NCBI GenBank assembly: GCA_947627175.1
Contig: CANQVA010000003.1
Location: forward strand, 1 to 64,000
DNA from: an uncultured Ruminococcus sp.
GTDB lineage: Bacteria > Bacillota > Clostridia > Oscillospirales > Ruminococcaceae
Direction of reading: 5' to 3'
DNA length: 64,000 nucleotides
The notes beneath the pieces were generated by a model. It was not told the DNA's origin. It ran no database searches and worked only from the letters and a program-made list of their open reading frames with translations. Positions 31,817 through 41,632 of this stretch are shown in pieces. The position numbers and the translations under genes are program-made. Position 1 is the stretch's first letter; each line of letters opens with the position of its first letter.

Positions 31817-33405
31817 CATCTGTTTGATATATTGTCCGCAATTTCACGAAAAACAGGAGCTGAAACGTCATTACCGTAACCGCCGTCCTCTATCAATACA
31901 GTAACTGCATATTGCGGTTCATCTGCCGGAAAAAATCCCGTTATCCATGCATGACATAGTTCTTCACCTTTTTTGTCGGTGCGTCCTGTTTGTGCGGTTG
32001 AAGTCTTTGCACCGACAGTTGTATATTTTGTCTTTGCGTTTGAACTGTCATTATCTTCTACTGCTGAAATCATCATTTCTTTCAATTGGTCTGCTGTATC
32101 TTTTTCAAGTACCTGTGAATGTTGGACGGACTTTCCGTTCATTATTTCTTCACCGTCAATTGTCATTCCCTTTATAATACGCAATACGGGCATTTTTCCC
32201 TCATTGGCGATTGTGCAGGTTAGTTGTGTAATCTGCAAAGGCGTTGCGGAAAGTTTACCCTGTCCGAATGAAAAATTGGCAAGTTCCGCCGGTATCATAA
32301 GGTCTTTTACAGTCGGCAAAACTCCGCCCGAAGCTGTCATTCCTGAACAAAGATGTATTTCTCTTCCAAAACCTAAATTAAACGCAAGTTCCCTGAACTC
32401 CTTTATATCAAGGATTTTGCTCAGATTTATAAAATAGGTATTGCAGGAATTTGTTATTGCCTCTGAAAGTGTCTGCAAACCGTGACCGTCAGTTTTATGG
32501 CAGTTAAACATTTTTCCTTCAACGTCAATGTGCCCTGTACAGTCATAGACATATCCGCCGAATTTATTATCAATTGCTTGTGCCGCTGTAACAAGCTTGA
32601 AAACAGAACCGACACTGTAAGAATATAAAGCACGGTTTATAAGAGGACTTTTTTTGTCGTCAATAGCTTTTTCCATTTCGTCAACAGAGTAAGACGGAAA
32701 ACTCGCCATAGCAAGAATTTCCCCTGTTTTTACATCTGCCACAATTATTGAACCCTTTTCAATATCTTTTCCCGCATTTTCGCATATTTTCTGTATATCA
32801 AGGTCAATTGTCGTGACTGCACCGCTTTTTTCCGCATTACTTCTTATAATTTTTTTTCCATCTCCTATAAGTATCTGTCCGAAACCGTCCGTCGTATAAG
32901 TCACACTGTTTTCACCGTAGTCATTCCGCAGAATTTTATCATATGCATACTCAATCCCGGCAACGCCCTCACCTTGTGAAATATAACCTATAACGTGTTG
33001 TGCAGGCTGATTTTCTGAATATCTTTCAGGAATTTCAAAAACTGTAAGACCATCTGAATCGGGCGTATCGGGAATGCATTCAAAAGTAAACGGCAGACCT
33101 TTATCAAAATTTTCAATAAATTCATCTTTGTCAACTGCAAATTCCGCTGTACTGTTTCTGTCAAGAAAAGACGGCACAGCGGCGGCAATGTGCTTTTTCT
33201 GAGCGTTTACAATAGGTTTCATATTTCGGTCATATATAGTCCCCTCGCTGTTTCCTGCAATTATAGTAAACTGAGAATTTGTCTTTGCTGTCTGTACGTG
33301 TTCACGCTTTACGGCTATTCTGTAATAATTAAAGCATAATGCAGTGAACATCAAAAAGAATGTACCGACAAGTATAATGATTCTGATTTCTGTTTTTCTC
33401 CGCAT
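31816..33405 (-). CDS. class B penicillin-binding protein (PbpA/SpoVD-like)
   Basis: A 529-residue membrane-anchored transpeptidase with an N-terminal helix (residues 9-28), dimerisation domain (GTIYDRNMKPIV) and transpeptidase domain with SVFK (Ser267-Lys270), SCN (320-322) and KTS (467-469) in place of the usual KTG. It cross-links peptidoglycan outside the membrane, possibly with a SEDS partner not encoded here. Vegetative elongation and spore-specific roles cannot be separated. The SD GAGGTGA lies inside a 16-bp hairpin that also acts as terminator of the preceding dtd gene. Confidence 0.88.
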   Translation of the reverse strand: MRRKTEIRIIILVGTFFLMFTALCFNYYRIAVKREHVQTAKTNSQFTIIAGNSEGTIYDRNMKPIVNAQKKHIAAAVPSFLDRNSTAEFAVDKDEFIENFDKGLPFTFECIPDTPDSDGLTVFEIPERYSENQPAQHVIGYISQGEGVAGIEYAYDKILRNDYGENSVTYTTDGFGQILIGDGKKIIRSNAEKSGAVTTIDLDIQKICENAGKDIEKGSIIVADVKTGEILAMASFPSYSVDEMEKAIDDKKSPLINRALYSYSVGSVFKLVTAAQAIDNKFGGYVYDCTGHIDVEGKMFNCHKTDGHGLQTLSEAITNSCNTYFINLSKILDIKEFRELAFNLGFGREIHLCSGMTASGGVLPTVKDLMIPAELANFSFGQGKLSATPLQITQLTCTIANEGKMPVLRIIKGMTIDGEEIMNGKSVQHSQVLEKDTADQLKEMMISAVEDNDSSNAKTKYTTVGAKTSTAQTGRTDKKGEELCHAWITGFFPADEPQYAVTVLIEDGGYGNDVSAPVFREIADNISNR

Positions 33406-33448
33406 AAAAAATCACCTCATATGTATTATTGACATATAAGGTGATTTT
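33406..33448 (-). terminator. 16-bp hairpin: dtd terminator that contains the PBP ribosome binding site
   Basis: Arms 33448-33433 and 33423-33408 pair over 16 bp with one T-G wobble around a 9-nt loop, followed by T residues. The SD GAGGTGA of the PBP gene lies in the downstream arm and its ATG follows the T run. Confidence 0.8.
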
Positions 33449-33463
33449 ATCCATATATTGAAA

Positions 33464-33898
33464 TTATTCCAGAATAACAGTAAAAGGTCCGTCGTTAAGA
33501 AGTTCGACTTTCATATCAGCTCCGAATATACCCGTTTCGACGTGCTGACCTTTTTCACGGCAATATTCCGTAAAATATTCAAAAAGTCTGTTTGCCTCAT
33601 CGGGAGAACCTGCCTGAATAAAGTTAGGGCGGTTTCCTTTACGGCAATCGGCATAAAGCGTAAACTGCGGAACAACAAGCAGTGAACCGCCGACATCTTT
33701 AAGCGAAAGATTTATTTTGCCGTTTTCGTCTGAAAAAATCCTGAGATTTATTATTTTATCGGCAAGTCTTTTACAGTCACTTTCCGTGTCATCTTTTCCG
33801 ACTCCGAAAAGAATAAGATAACCATTTTTAATTTTTCCCGTTGTCTTTCCGTCTACAGTAACGCTTGCGTGTATCACTCTCTGCAAAACTATTTTCAT
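33464..33898 (-). CDS. dtd: D-aminoacyl-tRNA deacylase Dtd
   Basis: 144 residues, the usual length. [17 protein letters not shown] and the signature [22 protein letters not shown] (SxxVPQFTL and NRP motifs) identify it. It frees D-amino acids and glycine from mischarged tRNA. It starts at 33898 with SD AGGA; the GH42 stop codon is at 33906-33908 just upstream. Confidence 0.95.
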   Translation of the reverse strand: MKIVLQRVIHASVTVDGKTTGKIKNGYLILFGVGKDDTESDCKRLADKIINLRIFSDENGKINLSLKDVGGSLLVVPQFTLYADCRKGNRPNFIQAGSPDEANRLFEYFTEYCREKGQHVETGIFGADMKVELLNDGPFTVILE

Positions 33899-33905
33899 AA
33901 TATTC

Positions 33906-35879
33906 CTACTTTCTGACAATATCCATATCAAACGGAATAAGACGTATTATGTCTTTTCCCCTTGAATCAATAACACTGTACATTGCTTTCGGCAGGTTAA
34001 TCATAACAGTTTCATTTGAATTATTGAAAAAGAATATGTATTCATTCACACCGTCTGTACGTGTGACAACTTCAACACCCTCCGGTAGTCCTTTCAATCT
34101 TGGCACGCCTGCTTGAATCATTATATTTCCGGCAAGATTTTCATAAAAATCCATATCACACACTGTTCCTACATAATAGGCAACACCATTGCAATATCTG
34201 TTCATAGTCACCGCAGGACAGCACCTGTAATAACTTTCGCAATATTCGGCATATACCTTTGCCGTTGTAAGGTGAAGAACATCGCACCATTGTCTGCATT
34301 TAAAAGTATTACCGGCAAAGTCTTTTATACTTTGATTTACGCTGTTTCCTATGGGGTCATACTCCGTTACTTCCGCACCGATAAGTTGTTTATAGACAGT
34401 CGGTAAAGCCTCCATTATACAATTATTATTATTGTCCTTTACACCGCTTCTACCAGTCATTACAAGCGTACCGCCTTTTATCACAAAACGGTAAATATTT
34501 TCCGTAACTGCCTTTTCATTCACAAATACAGCAGGAGCAATAACAATTTTATATCCCGATAAATCAGATTCAGGTGAAACTATATCTATATTTGCACCAT
34601 ATCTTGCAAAAGCTGTATAGAAATATTTCAACTGTTCCATATATTCAAAGTCCTCTGTCTGAGGTTGTATTTTCAGGGCATTGTAACAGTCGGGAGAATA
34701 CAGAACAGCTATTTCTGACACGATTTTTGTTGATTCAACGGCATTGAGTTTTGAAACTGTTTTACATAATTCGGAAAATTCAAAATAACGGCGTGTAGGT
34801 ATATTGCTATGGTCAAATATACCATGCAGAAACATTTCCGCACCCTTTAGGGCGGTTCTCCACCTGAAATGAATTATTGTATCTGCTCCGTGTGCGAAAG
34901 CCTGAAGTGCGTAACCCATAAGCATACCGGGACGGAGAGCGGGCGACATAGGTGTCCAGCCTCCTATTGTTCCACTTATCTGTTCAGTAATCCAGAAATT
35001 ATTATTTTTTATTCCTCGCATGAAATCAAGTTCAAACGCATGAGAATAAAAAAGGTTGTCCTTTTTACCTACATTTACATCGGGGTAATTATCATATGAA
35101 ACAAAATCCAATTCATCAAAAAGTTTATAATAATCGGGGGCATTTTCACAAAACCATGTATTAGTAGTTATTTTAGATTTCGGGACTTCACGCTGTATAA
35201 CCATTGAAAGTTCTTTTACATACTCTGCCGTGCATTCGGAAGAAAAACGTGTGTATTCAAGACATAATGACGGATTCTGCCATGCAGACGGGTAAGCCGT
35301 CGGGGGATTGATATGTGAAATATCGCTGTATTCTCCGCTCCATACACTTGCACCGAACGCATCATTTATATTTTCAAGACTTTCATGCTTTTCAAGTAAC
35401 CATTTTCTGAATTTTTCTTTGCATACTTCACAAGTACACTGATATGCTTCAAGTTCACTGTCAATCTGCCATGCAACAACTGATTCCCTGTGTCCGTAAC
35501 GTCTGACAAGCTGTTCCGTGATTTTTTTTGCATACTCCATAAAAACGGGGGAATTTATGCATCTGTGTCCTTTTATTCCCGTCTGAATGCGTTTTCCGTC
35601 AAATCCTATGCGGACAATTTCAGGGTGTTTTTCATAAAGCCACAAAGGCGGGCAATTTGTCGGCGTACAAAGCATAATTTCTATTCCATAGCTTTCAAAA
35701 ATCCCCACGACTTCATCAAGCCAGCCAAATTCAAACTGATTTTCATGCGGTTCAAGATGTGACCACGCAAAATCAGCTATGCGGACAATTTTTACGCCCG
35801 TTTTCATCATCAGTTCAGCATCTTTTTTCCATAGTGAACTGTCCCACTGTTCGGGATAATAATCAACGCCTATTTTCAT
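33906..35879 (-). CDS. GH42 family beta-galactosidase
   Basis: A 657-residue GH42 enzyme starting GVDYYPEQW. The acid/base is Glu142 in [12 protein letters not shown], the nucleophile Glu299 in WITEQISG, and the zinc-cluster cysteines CTCEVC follow the acid/base. A class I glutaminase-like trimerisation domain follows. No signal peptide, so it acts on imported beta-galactosides. SD GGAGG; it overlaps the histidine phosphatase gene by 17 nt, so the two are coupled. Activity on galactan oligosaccharides rather than lactose is common in this family. Confidence 0.92.
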   Translation of the reverse strand: MKIGVDYYPEQWDSSLWKKDAELMMKTGVKIVRIADFAWSHLEPHENQFEFGWLDEVVGIFESYGIEIMLCTPTNCPPLWLYEKHPEIVRIGFDGKRIQTGIKGHRCINSPVFMEYAKKITEQLVRRYGHRESVVAWQIDSELEAYQCTCEVCKEKFRKWLLEKHESLENINDAFGASVWSGEYSDISHINPPTAYPSAWQNPSLCLEYTRFSSECTAEYVKELSMVIQREVPKSKITTNTWFCENAPDYYKLFDELDFVSYDNYPDVNVGKKDNLFYSHAFELDFMRGIKNNNFWITEQISGTIGGWTPMSPALRPGMLMGYALQAFAHGADTIIHFRWRTALKGAEMFLHGIFDHSNIPTRRYFEFSELCKTVSKLNAVESTKIVSEIAVLYSPDCYNALKIQPQTEDFEYMEQLKYFYTAFARYGANIDIVSPESDLSGYKIVIAPAVFVNEKAVTENIYRFVIKGGTLVMTGRSGVKDNNNNCIMEALPTVYKQLIGAEVTEYDPIGNSVNQSIKDFAGNTFKCRQWCDVLHLTTAKVYAEYCESYYRCCPAVTMNRYCNGVAYYVGTVCDMDFYENLAGNIMIQAGVPRLKGLPEGVEVVTRTDGVNEYIFFFNNSNETVMINLPKAMYSVIDSRGKDIIRLIPFDMDIVRK

Positions 35880-36423
35880 AATCCGCCTCCTTTAGACTAT
35901 ATTCAATAATCTGACAATTTCCCATGAACCATTTTTCAAATTCTGCTGTTGTCATATCGTGAAAATAAGTTTCAATAATACGGCACACTCCGCCATGACT
36001 GACAATAAGAACATTTTTATTACTGTAATTTTTGATAATATCATCAAGTGCAGAATATACCCTGTGTGCAAGATGTAAAAGCGACTCACCTGTTTTTCCC
36101 ATTCTTACACCGAAATTTTTTTTGTTTTCGGCAAATCCCTCTGTAAATCTTGACTTTGCCTCATATTCGCCATAGTCCCATTCTCTCAGGCGAATATCGG
36201 TTATATTTTCAATTTTGTTTTTTTCCGCAACAATCTGTGCAGTTTTCATTGCTCTTTTCATAGGAGAAGATATTATTATATCAATATCAAATCCGGCAAC
36301 ATTTTCTGCAAGCTGTTCCGCCTGAATAAGACCTGTTTCATTAAGTTCAATATCAGTAGTACCAAGCACTATATTACTTTTATTGAAATCTGTCTGTCCA
36401 TGTCTTGTTGAATATATTTTCAA
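35863..36423 (-). CDS. histidine phosphatase family protein
   Basis: A 186-residue member of the phosphoglycerate mutase-like branch. The catalytic motif RHGQTDFN occupies residues 7-14, and a second His lies in VSHGGVCR. It is the size of the CobC/PhoE-type phosphatases rather than true mutase; the substrate is unknown. The start is a TTG at 36423 with SD GGAG about 10 nt upstream. It overlaps the GH42 gene and follows recN closely. Confidence 0.88.
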   Translation of the reverse strand: MKIYSTRHGQTDFNKSNIVLGTTDIELNETGLIQAEQLAENVAGFDIDIIISSPMKRAMKTAQIVAEKNKIENITDIRLREWDYGEYEAKSRFTEGFAENKKNFGVRMGKTGESLLHLAHRVYSALDDIIKNYSNKNVLIVSHGGVCRIIETYFHDMTTAEFEKWFMGNCQIIEYSLKEADYENRR

Positions 36424-36429
36424 AAATAA

Positions 36430-38103
36430 TCACTCCGTCCTGTATTTTTCAAGTTCTTTGCGTGCGGTGTCAAACACGTACCTGTCGGGATTTTCACCGC
36501 CGATAATTCTTGCAATTTCTGCCGTTCTGCCGTCAAAATCAAGCTGTGTAACATGAGTTTCGGTGCGTTCGCCGACTGTCTTTTTTTCAATCATAAGATG
36601 ATTGTCTGCCATAACAGCTATCTGTGAAAGATGCGTTACACATATAACCTGACGTATTTTTCCTATTTCACGCAGTTTTATTCCGATTTTCTGTGCGGCT
36701 TTACCGCTTACCCCTGTATCTATTTCATCAAAAATCATAGTCGGTATACTGTCCCTGCCTGCAATAACGCTTTTAAGAGCAAGCATAATTCTTGAAAGTT
36801 CACCGCCCGAAGCTATTTTAGAAATCGGTTTAGGAGTTTCGCCCTTGTTTGCCGAAATCAGAAATTCAACATTATCCATTCCGTTTACGGTCAGCTTTCC
36901 CTTTTCGTGTCGTACTGAAATAACAACATCAGGCATATTGAGAAATTCCAATTCCTGAGTAACCCTTTCGGCAAAACGCTTTCCTGTTTCCTCACGGCTG
37001 TCAAAAAGTTCCTTTGCTCTTTCTGTAACGATATGAAGAAGATTTTCTTTTTTTTCGTTAAGTTCAGAAATTTCCGACGCTGAACTTTCAATTTTCATAA
37101 CTTCACTGCAAGCGTCATTATAAAGTTTTACCAATCCTGCACAATCTGTATCATACTTTCTTTTCAGCTTGTTTATTGTGTTAAGCCTTGTGCCGAGATA
37201 TTCAAGCCTCTGACCGTCAAGTTCAATTTTATCGGCAAGATTTTCAAGTTCAGACGAAATGTCAGCAAGTTCAATTTCAACTGCGGAAAGCCTTTCATAA
37301 ACCGCATTAAGTCCGTCACTATTTTCAGTATAACGTGAAATTTCATTTTCTGCGGAAACAATCATATCATTTGCGTTATCCTCACCCGACAACACCGCAA
37401 CGGCATTTTTTATTGCTATAATCATTTTTTCGGAATTTTTAGACGTTTCATATTCTTTTTCAAGTGTTGTATCTTCGTTTCCGTCAAGTTCAAGTTCTCC
37501 TATATCTTCTATAATTCCGTTTAAATACTGACTGCGTTCAATGCGGAGATGTTCGGATTTTTTAAGTTCATTAAGTTTTTTTGCCGTCTGCTGTAGTTCA
37601 CGGAAAGCGTTTCTGTAATTTTCAATAACGGAAATATCCGTCCCGAAATCGTCAAGAATCTGCAAATGCTTTTCACTGTTCAGTAAAATCTGATTATCAT
37701 GTTGACCATGAATATTTATAAGCATACTGCCTATTTCTCTTAACAGTGACGCTGATGCTGTACGGCTGTTAATTCTTGCAACACTTCTCCCGTCCGCATT
37801 TATTTCACGTGTAACTGTTATTTCTTCATTTTCATGAGAAATGCCGAGTTCATCGAGTTTTTCGAGAATATTTCCTGAAAGTTCCGTAAACAGAGCCGTT
37901 ATTACCGCTTTGTCACACCCTGTGCGTACTATATCTTTTGTAACTCTCTGACCCAACACCGCATTTATTCCGTTGATAAGTATTGATTTTCCTGCACCCG
38001 TTTCACCCGTAAAAATATTCAGATTTTCCGTAAGCGGTATAGTTTCTTCTTTTATTACCGCAAGGTTTTTAATATAAATTTCCCTGAGCATATTTTCTTC
38101 CAT
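36430..38103 (-). CDS. recN: DNA repair ATPase RecN
   Basis: A 557-residue SMC-like protein. Walker A is FTGETGAGKSI, the ABC signature SGGELSRIMLALK and Walker B MIFDEIDTGVSG are present, and the long middle region (about 160-370) is coiled coil. RecN tethers DNA ends during double-strand break repair. The ATG at 38103 overlaps the argR stop codon (TAATG), with SD GGGAGG in argR; an ATG four codons downstream has a better-spaced SD and may be the true start. argR-recN is the classic Firmicute order. Confidence 0.95.
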   Translation of the reverse strand: MEENMLREIYIKNLAVIKEETIPLTENLNIFTGETGAGKSILINGINAVLGQRVTKDIVRTGCDKAVITALFTELSGNILEKLDELGISHENEEITVTREINADGRSVARINSRTASASLLREIGSMLINIHGQHDNQILLNSEKHLQILDDFGTDISVIENYRNAFRELQQTAKKLNELKKSEHLRIERSQYLNGIIEDIGELELDGNEDTTLEKEYETSKNSEKMIIAIKNAVAVLSGEDNANDMIVSAENEISRYTENSDGLNAVYERLSAVEIELADISSELENLADKIELDGQRLEYLGTRLNTINKLKRKYDTDCAGLVKLYNDACSEVMKIESSASEISELNEKKENLLHIVTERAKELFDSREETGKRFAERVTQELEFLNMPDVVISVRHEKGKLTVNGMDNVEFLISANKGETPKPISKIASGGELSRIMLALKSVIAGRDSIPTMIFDEIDTGVSGKAAQKIGIKLREIGKIRQVICVTHLSQIAVMADNHLMIEKKTVGERTETHVTQLDFDGRTAEIARIIGGENPDRYVFDTARKELEKYRTE

Positions 38104-38546
38104 TACCTCCCGTACAAGAGTTCATTTCTGAATTTTTTGGAAAGCCTTTTAGCGTCCGCCTCACTTCTGACAAGAATAAATATAGTATCATCGCCTGCAA
38201 TAGTTCCGACTACTCCCTCATGATTGACTGAATCAATCGCAACACAAGTCCCCTGTGCCATACCTGCACGGCATTTCAAAACAATTGTATTCATTGCATA
38301 GTCAACTGAAAGAACTGTTTCCGCAAAAAGATTTTTTTCAGCTGCTGCCTCTGCCGGAAGTGTATACCTGTAAACTCCGTTTACATCACGCTGTTTCACA
38401 AGCGAAAGCTGTTGTATATCACGTGACAATGTAGCCTGAGTTGTCTTAATGCCTTTCTTTGCAAGCAGTTCCGCAAGGAGTTCCTGAGTTGATACAGGCT
38501 GACTGTTTATTATTTCAAGTATAAGTTCATGTCTCTGATTTTTCAT
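38103..38546 (-). CDS. argR: arginine repressor ArgR
   Basis: 147 residues. The N-terminal winged helix (KNQRHELILEIINSQPVSTQELLAELLAKKGIKTTQATLSRDIQQLSLVK) binds ARG boxes and the C-terminal domain with GTIAGDDTIFILVRS binds arginine. It overlaps recN and follows nadK by a short gap with SD AAGGA. No arginine biosynthesis genes are in this window. Confidence 0.96.
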   Translation of the reverse strand: MKNQRHELILEIINSQPVSTQELLAELLAKKGIKTTQATLSRDIQQLSLVKQRDVNGVYRYTLPAEAAAEKNLFAETVLSVDYAMNTIVLKCRAGMAQGTCVAIDSVNHEGVVGTIAGDDTIFILVRSEADAKRLSKKFRNELLYGR

Positions 38547-38560
38547 AATTTACATTTCCT

Positions 38561-39415
38561 TTACTTAATCGGCTTACATAATTTTCTGCAAAGTGACTCA
38601 TGGAAAGAATTTCCGATAAGATTTATAAACCGTATATTATTCTTTCCACGGCATATTTCAATTGATTCGTCCATCCTCAACTTTATATGCAATTCTCCGT
38701 CAACACTTATTACCATATATTCCTCACTGCGTGTACTGCTTTTAAGGCAGAGTTTGCGACAGGCGGAAAAGAGTGTTGCCCTTGAAAAAAGCGAATGCGG
38801 ACAAATCTGTGTCATTTCAATGCATTCAAGGTCAGGTTCTATAACAGGCCCCCCGGCTGAAAGTGCATAAGCTGTAGAACCTGACGGCGTACTGAAAAGA
38901 ACACCGTCTGCACGGTATTTTCCGACAAGATACCCGTCTGAATATACTTCAAAGTCGCATAGTCTGAAACTTCCCGAATGTGCTGAAACTTCGTTCAAAG
39001 CAGTATAAGTAATTTTTTTGCCGTTTTCATTGCATATAACGTCAAGCGTCATTCTCTCTGAAACTTCATATTCACCTGTTTTCAGGAGTTCAAGCCTGTC
39101 AAGCTGATTCGCCTCAAGACCTGCCATAAAACCAAGTGTGCCGGTATTTATGCCGAGTAATTTCGTATCTGTTCCCATAAGTAGCTTTGAACAGCGTAAA
39201 ATTGTTCCGTCGCCTCCTATGGCAATTACAAAATCTGCTGTTTTTGCCGATTGTCTTATATCCTCAAATTGCACAAAAGTCTTATCTGCAAAATCGTTTC
39301 TGAATTTATCGCTTACACATACTTCAATTCCTGATTCATTAAGTACGTCACAAGTTTCCCTTGCACATTTCAGTGCATTTCTCTTTTGAAAATTAGGATA
39401 CAATGCTGCTTTCAT
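38561..39415 (-). CDS. nadK: NAD kinase
   Basis: 284 residues. The GGDG motif in FVIAIGGDGTILRCSK and the second motif in SAGGPVIEPDLECIEMTQICPHSL identify NAD kinase, which makes NADP+. SD AGGAG. It overlaps the 3' end of tlyA by 23 nt, as often seen in Firmicutes. Confidence 0.95.
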   Translation of the reverse strand: MKAALYPNFQKRNALKCARETCDVLNESGIEVCVSDKFRNDFADKTFVQFEDIRQSAKTADFVIAIGGDGTILRCSKLLMGTDTKLLGINTGTLGFMAGLEANQLDRLELLKTGEYEVSERMTLDVICNENGKKITYTALNEVSAHSGSFRLCDFEVYSDGYLVGKYRADGVLFSTPSGSTAYALSAGGPVIEPDLECIEMTQICPHSLFSRATLFSACRKLCLKSSTRSEEYMVISVDGELHIKLRMDESIEICRGKNNIRFINLIGNSFHESLCRKLCKPIK

Positions 39416-40211
39416 GAAAATGCTCCTTTAATTTACTGAACGAATTTTCCACAAGTTCTTTAAAATTACGTATCTTCGGCGTTTTGGACGTTTTCCGCAG
39501 TTCTGCAAGATATTCTATATTTCCGCTTCCTCCCTTTATCGGAGAAAATGTATAGTCAACGGCAAACATACCTGACATTGCTATAGCCGTGTCAATTTCC
39601 GAAAGCACCCTTTCATGAACTTTTTTATCACGGACAATTCCGTGCTTACATATATATTTTTTTCCTGCTTCAAACTGTGGTTTTATAAGTATAACCGCAT
39701 TCATTTCATCTTTAAGAAGTTCCCGAATTTTTGGAATAATCATTTTCACTGAAATAAAAGACACATCAACAGAAATGAAGTCTGTCTGACCGCCGAGCAT
39801 TTCAGGCGTAACTTTCCGTATATCCGTACCTTCAAGACTGACAACTCTGCTGTCATCTTTCAGGGACTTTGCAAGCTGGTCATGACCGACATCTACCGCA
39901 AAAACCTTTTTAGCCCCGTTTTTCAGCATAAAATCCGTAAATCCGCCTGTTGACGCACCTATGTCAAGACATATTTTGTCTGAAAAATCAATTCCAAATT
40001 CTTCAACAGCCTTTGCAAGTTTCAACGCTCCCCTACCGATGTATAACTCATTTTCAGACGATTCTATAACATCATTTTCAGAAACTTCTTCAGATGCTTT
40101 TTTTGCAGTTATGGAATTTACTTTCACACTGCCTGATTTTATCATCTCTTTTGCACGCTCACGACTTCGGGCAATTCCACGTGAAACAAGTGCTGCATCA
40201 AGCCTTGCCAT
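39393..40211 (-). CDS. tlyA: TlyA family rRNA 2'-O-methyltransferase
   Basis: 272 residues: an N-terminal S4 RNA-binding domain (MARLDAALVSRGIARSRERAKEMIKSGSVKVN) and an FtsJ-type methyltransferase with CLDIGASTGGFTDFML and the Lys-Asp-Lys catalytic set. TlyA methylates ribose in rRNA and sets capreomycin sensitivity. The start at 40211 lacks a good SD; the tnpB element lies immediately upstream and may have separated it from its original context. Confidence 0.93.
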   Translation of the reverse strand: MARLDAALVSRGIARSRERAKEMIKSGSVKVNSITAKKASEEVSENDVIESSENELYIGRGALKLAKAVEEFGIDFSDKICLDIGASTGGFTDFMLKNGAKKVFAVDVGHDQLAKSLKDDSRVVSLEGTDIRKVTPEMLGGQTDFISVDVSFISVKMIIPKIRELLKDEMNAVILIKPQFEAGKKYICKHGIVRDKKVHERVLSEIDTAIAMSGMFAVDYTFSPIKGGSGNIEYLAELRKTSKTPKIRNFKELVENSFSKLKEHFHESSIVS

Positions 40212-40393
40212 CGGTCATGCACCGTTACTGAAAACTTATAAAAAGTTATAAAACAAACTTTTATGTTTCATTCCTTGTTCGATGTGTCCATTTTTGATAT
40301 GACAATTCATTATCTACTCATGTTTGGTATAACACTCCGAAGGCGTAAATTTCCGACTAACGTATCGGTATACATTTACAACATTTGTTTTAA
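40212..40393 (-). ncRNA. candidate omega-RNA (reRNA) and right end of the tnpB element
   Basis: Downstream of tnpB on the minus strand are several short stems: ACAACAT/ATGTTGT just after the stop codon, CCGA/TCGG near 40340-40355, and a CC-TTC-GG hairpin near 40330-40340. In TnpB elements this region forms the 3' part of the guide RNA, whose last bases beyond the right end are the guide. The exact right end, and therefore the guide, cannot be fixed here. Confidence 0.45.
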
Positions 40394-41554
40394 TTATGTT
40401 GTTAATCTGTAGTTCATTAAATTGACACTTGCCTGAAAATCTCTGTCAATAACAAGCCCACATACAGAACAATGATAAATTCTATCAGATAATTTCAAGT
40501 CTTTCTTCACATATCCACAACAGGAACATAACTTACTGGACGGATAATATCTGTCCGCTGTCACAAACTCAATATTGTGCCAACGACATTTGTATTCTAT
40601 CTGTCTGTAAAATTCATAAAAGCATTGTTCCTGAACTGCTCTTGACAAGTGTCTGTTCTTCATCATGCCTTTCACATTCAAATCTTCTAAAACAATAAAC
40701 TTTGGCTTTCGGCTTATTATTTCAGAAGTCACAGAATGCAGATAATGATGACGAATATTTGTTAATCGGTGATTTAATTTCAAAAGTTTTATTTCACTTT
40801 TTACAATATTGCGTGTTTTACAGTAACATTCTCCTTTCTTGTTTTTTAAGTATTTTTTTGATACTCTGCGTTGCAATCTACGCTTTTTCTTCTTTAGTTT
40901 TCTGACTTTTGCGGTTTTGTTAATATTTAGGTAAACACTCCTATCAGAACAAATCGCTAAGTCTTTGATACCGACATCAATTCCAATTCCTTTACTAGTT
41001 GGATTTTCTTGTGATTCTTCACAATCAATTCCAACGGAAATCCACCAATTCAAGCCGTCAAAAGTAATTCTTGGATTGGAGTATTTTGCATCAACGGGGA
41101 TTCTGTCAGGCTCCGCCAACTTAACAAGATTGAATTTCTGCTTGTTCTTCTTTAGGCTTGCTGCCAACTTTTCTAATTTTACATGAGTAGAAGTAAAGTT
41201 GATTTTGAAAGTGTCAGCATAAAAAGACGGTTTGGATTTTCGTCTGCTCTTGAATTTTGGAAATTCTGTAATGCCTTTGAAGAAATTTTGATATGCTGTA
41301 CAAGCGTCTTTGATAGCCTGTTTTGCGATGTTATTGCTGTAATCATTCAGCCATGCGTATTTTGATTGTGTTTTCAACTTCGTAAAAATTTTGCGTAGTT
41401 CATAATCAGAAAGAAACGAATTTCCGGCTTTATAATTTGCTTTTTCATAACCTAATGCCCAATTATATGCAAATCTCGCTGTTCCGGCACATTCAAACAA
41501 TTTTGTTTTCTGCTTGTTGTTCGGGAGGAGCATGACTTTGATTGTCTTAATCAT
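40394..41554 (-). CDS. tnpB: TnpB, RNA-guided nuclease of an IS605/IS1341-type element
   Basis: A full-length 386-residue TnpB/OrfB. RuvC residues Asp193 (GIGIDVG), Glu290 (IVLEDLN) and the DRD motif at 370-372 are intact, and the zinc finger Cys343/346/362/365 (CSCC...CSVC) is complete. No tnpA is present, so this is a TnpB-only element inserted between dxs and tlyA. It is translated by coupling to a 15-codon upstream frame. Intact active-site residues suggest a functional nuclease. Confidence 0.95.
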   Translation of the reverse strand: MIKTIKVMLLPNNKQKTKLFECAGTARFAYNWALGYEKANYKAGNSFLSDYELRKIFTKLKTQSKYAWLNDYSNNIAKQAIKDACTAYQNFFKGITEFPKFKSRRKSKPSFYADTFKINFTSTHVKLEKLAASLKKNKQKFNLVKLAEPDRIPVDAKYSNPRITFDGLNWWISVGIDCEESQENPTSKGIGIDVGIKDLAICSDRSVYLNINKTAKVRKLKKKKRRLQRRVSKKYLKNKKGECYCKTRNIVKSEIKLLKLNHRLTNIRHHYLHSVTSEIISRKPKFIVLEDLNVKGMMKNRHLSRAVQEQCFYEFYRQIEYKCRWHNIEFVTADRYYPSSKLCSCCGYVKKDLKLSDRIYHCSVCGLVIDRDFQASVNLMNYRLTT

Positions 41555-41598
41555 TTTTTGTAAGCTCCTTTATCATTATTGATTGTGTAATATTTCAT
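41551..41598 (-). CDS. 15-residue leader peptide coupled to tnpB
   Basis: ATG at 41598 encodes MKYYTINNDKGAYKK and its TGA overlaps the tnpB ATG (ATGA). A strong SD GAGGTGA lies 6 nt before the ATG. Its function is probably to deliver ribosomes to tnpB, though an SD-like AAAGGAG within it could serve tnpB directly. Confidence 0.45.
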   Translation of the reverse strand: MKYYTINNDKGAYKK

Positions 41599-41615
41599 GA
41601 CTTTCACCTCACTAT

Positions 41616-41632
41616 ATTGCTATTATAGCATA
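41616..41632 (-). repeat. small hairpin near the left end of the tnpB element
   Basis: TGCTA-TTA-TAGCA is a perfect hairpin upstream of the leader peptide, where IS605-type left ends carry an imperfect palindrome. On the minus strand it also contains TATAAT, so it may double as the -10 box of the tnpB promoter. Confidence 0.4.

Noticed and set aside
40212..40393. Exact guide sequence of the TnpB omega-RNA
   Set aside because: The right end of the element cannot be fixed without an empty site, so no guide or TAM is claimed.
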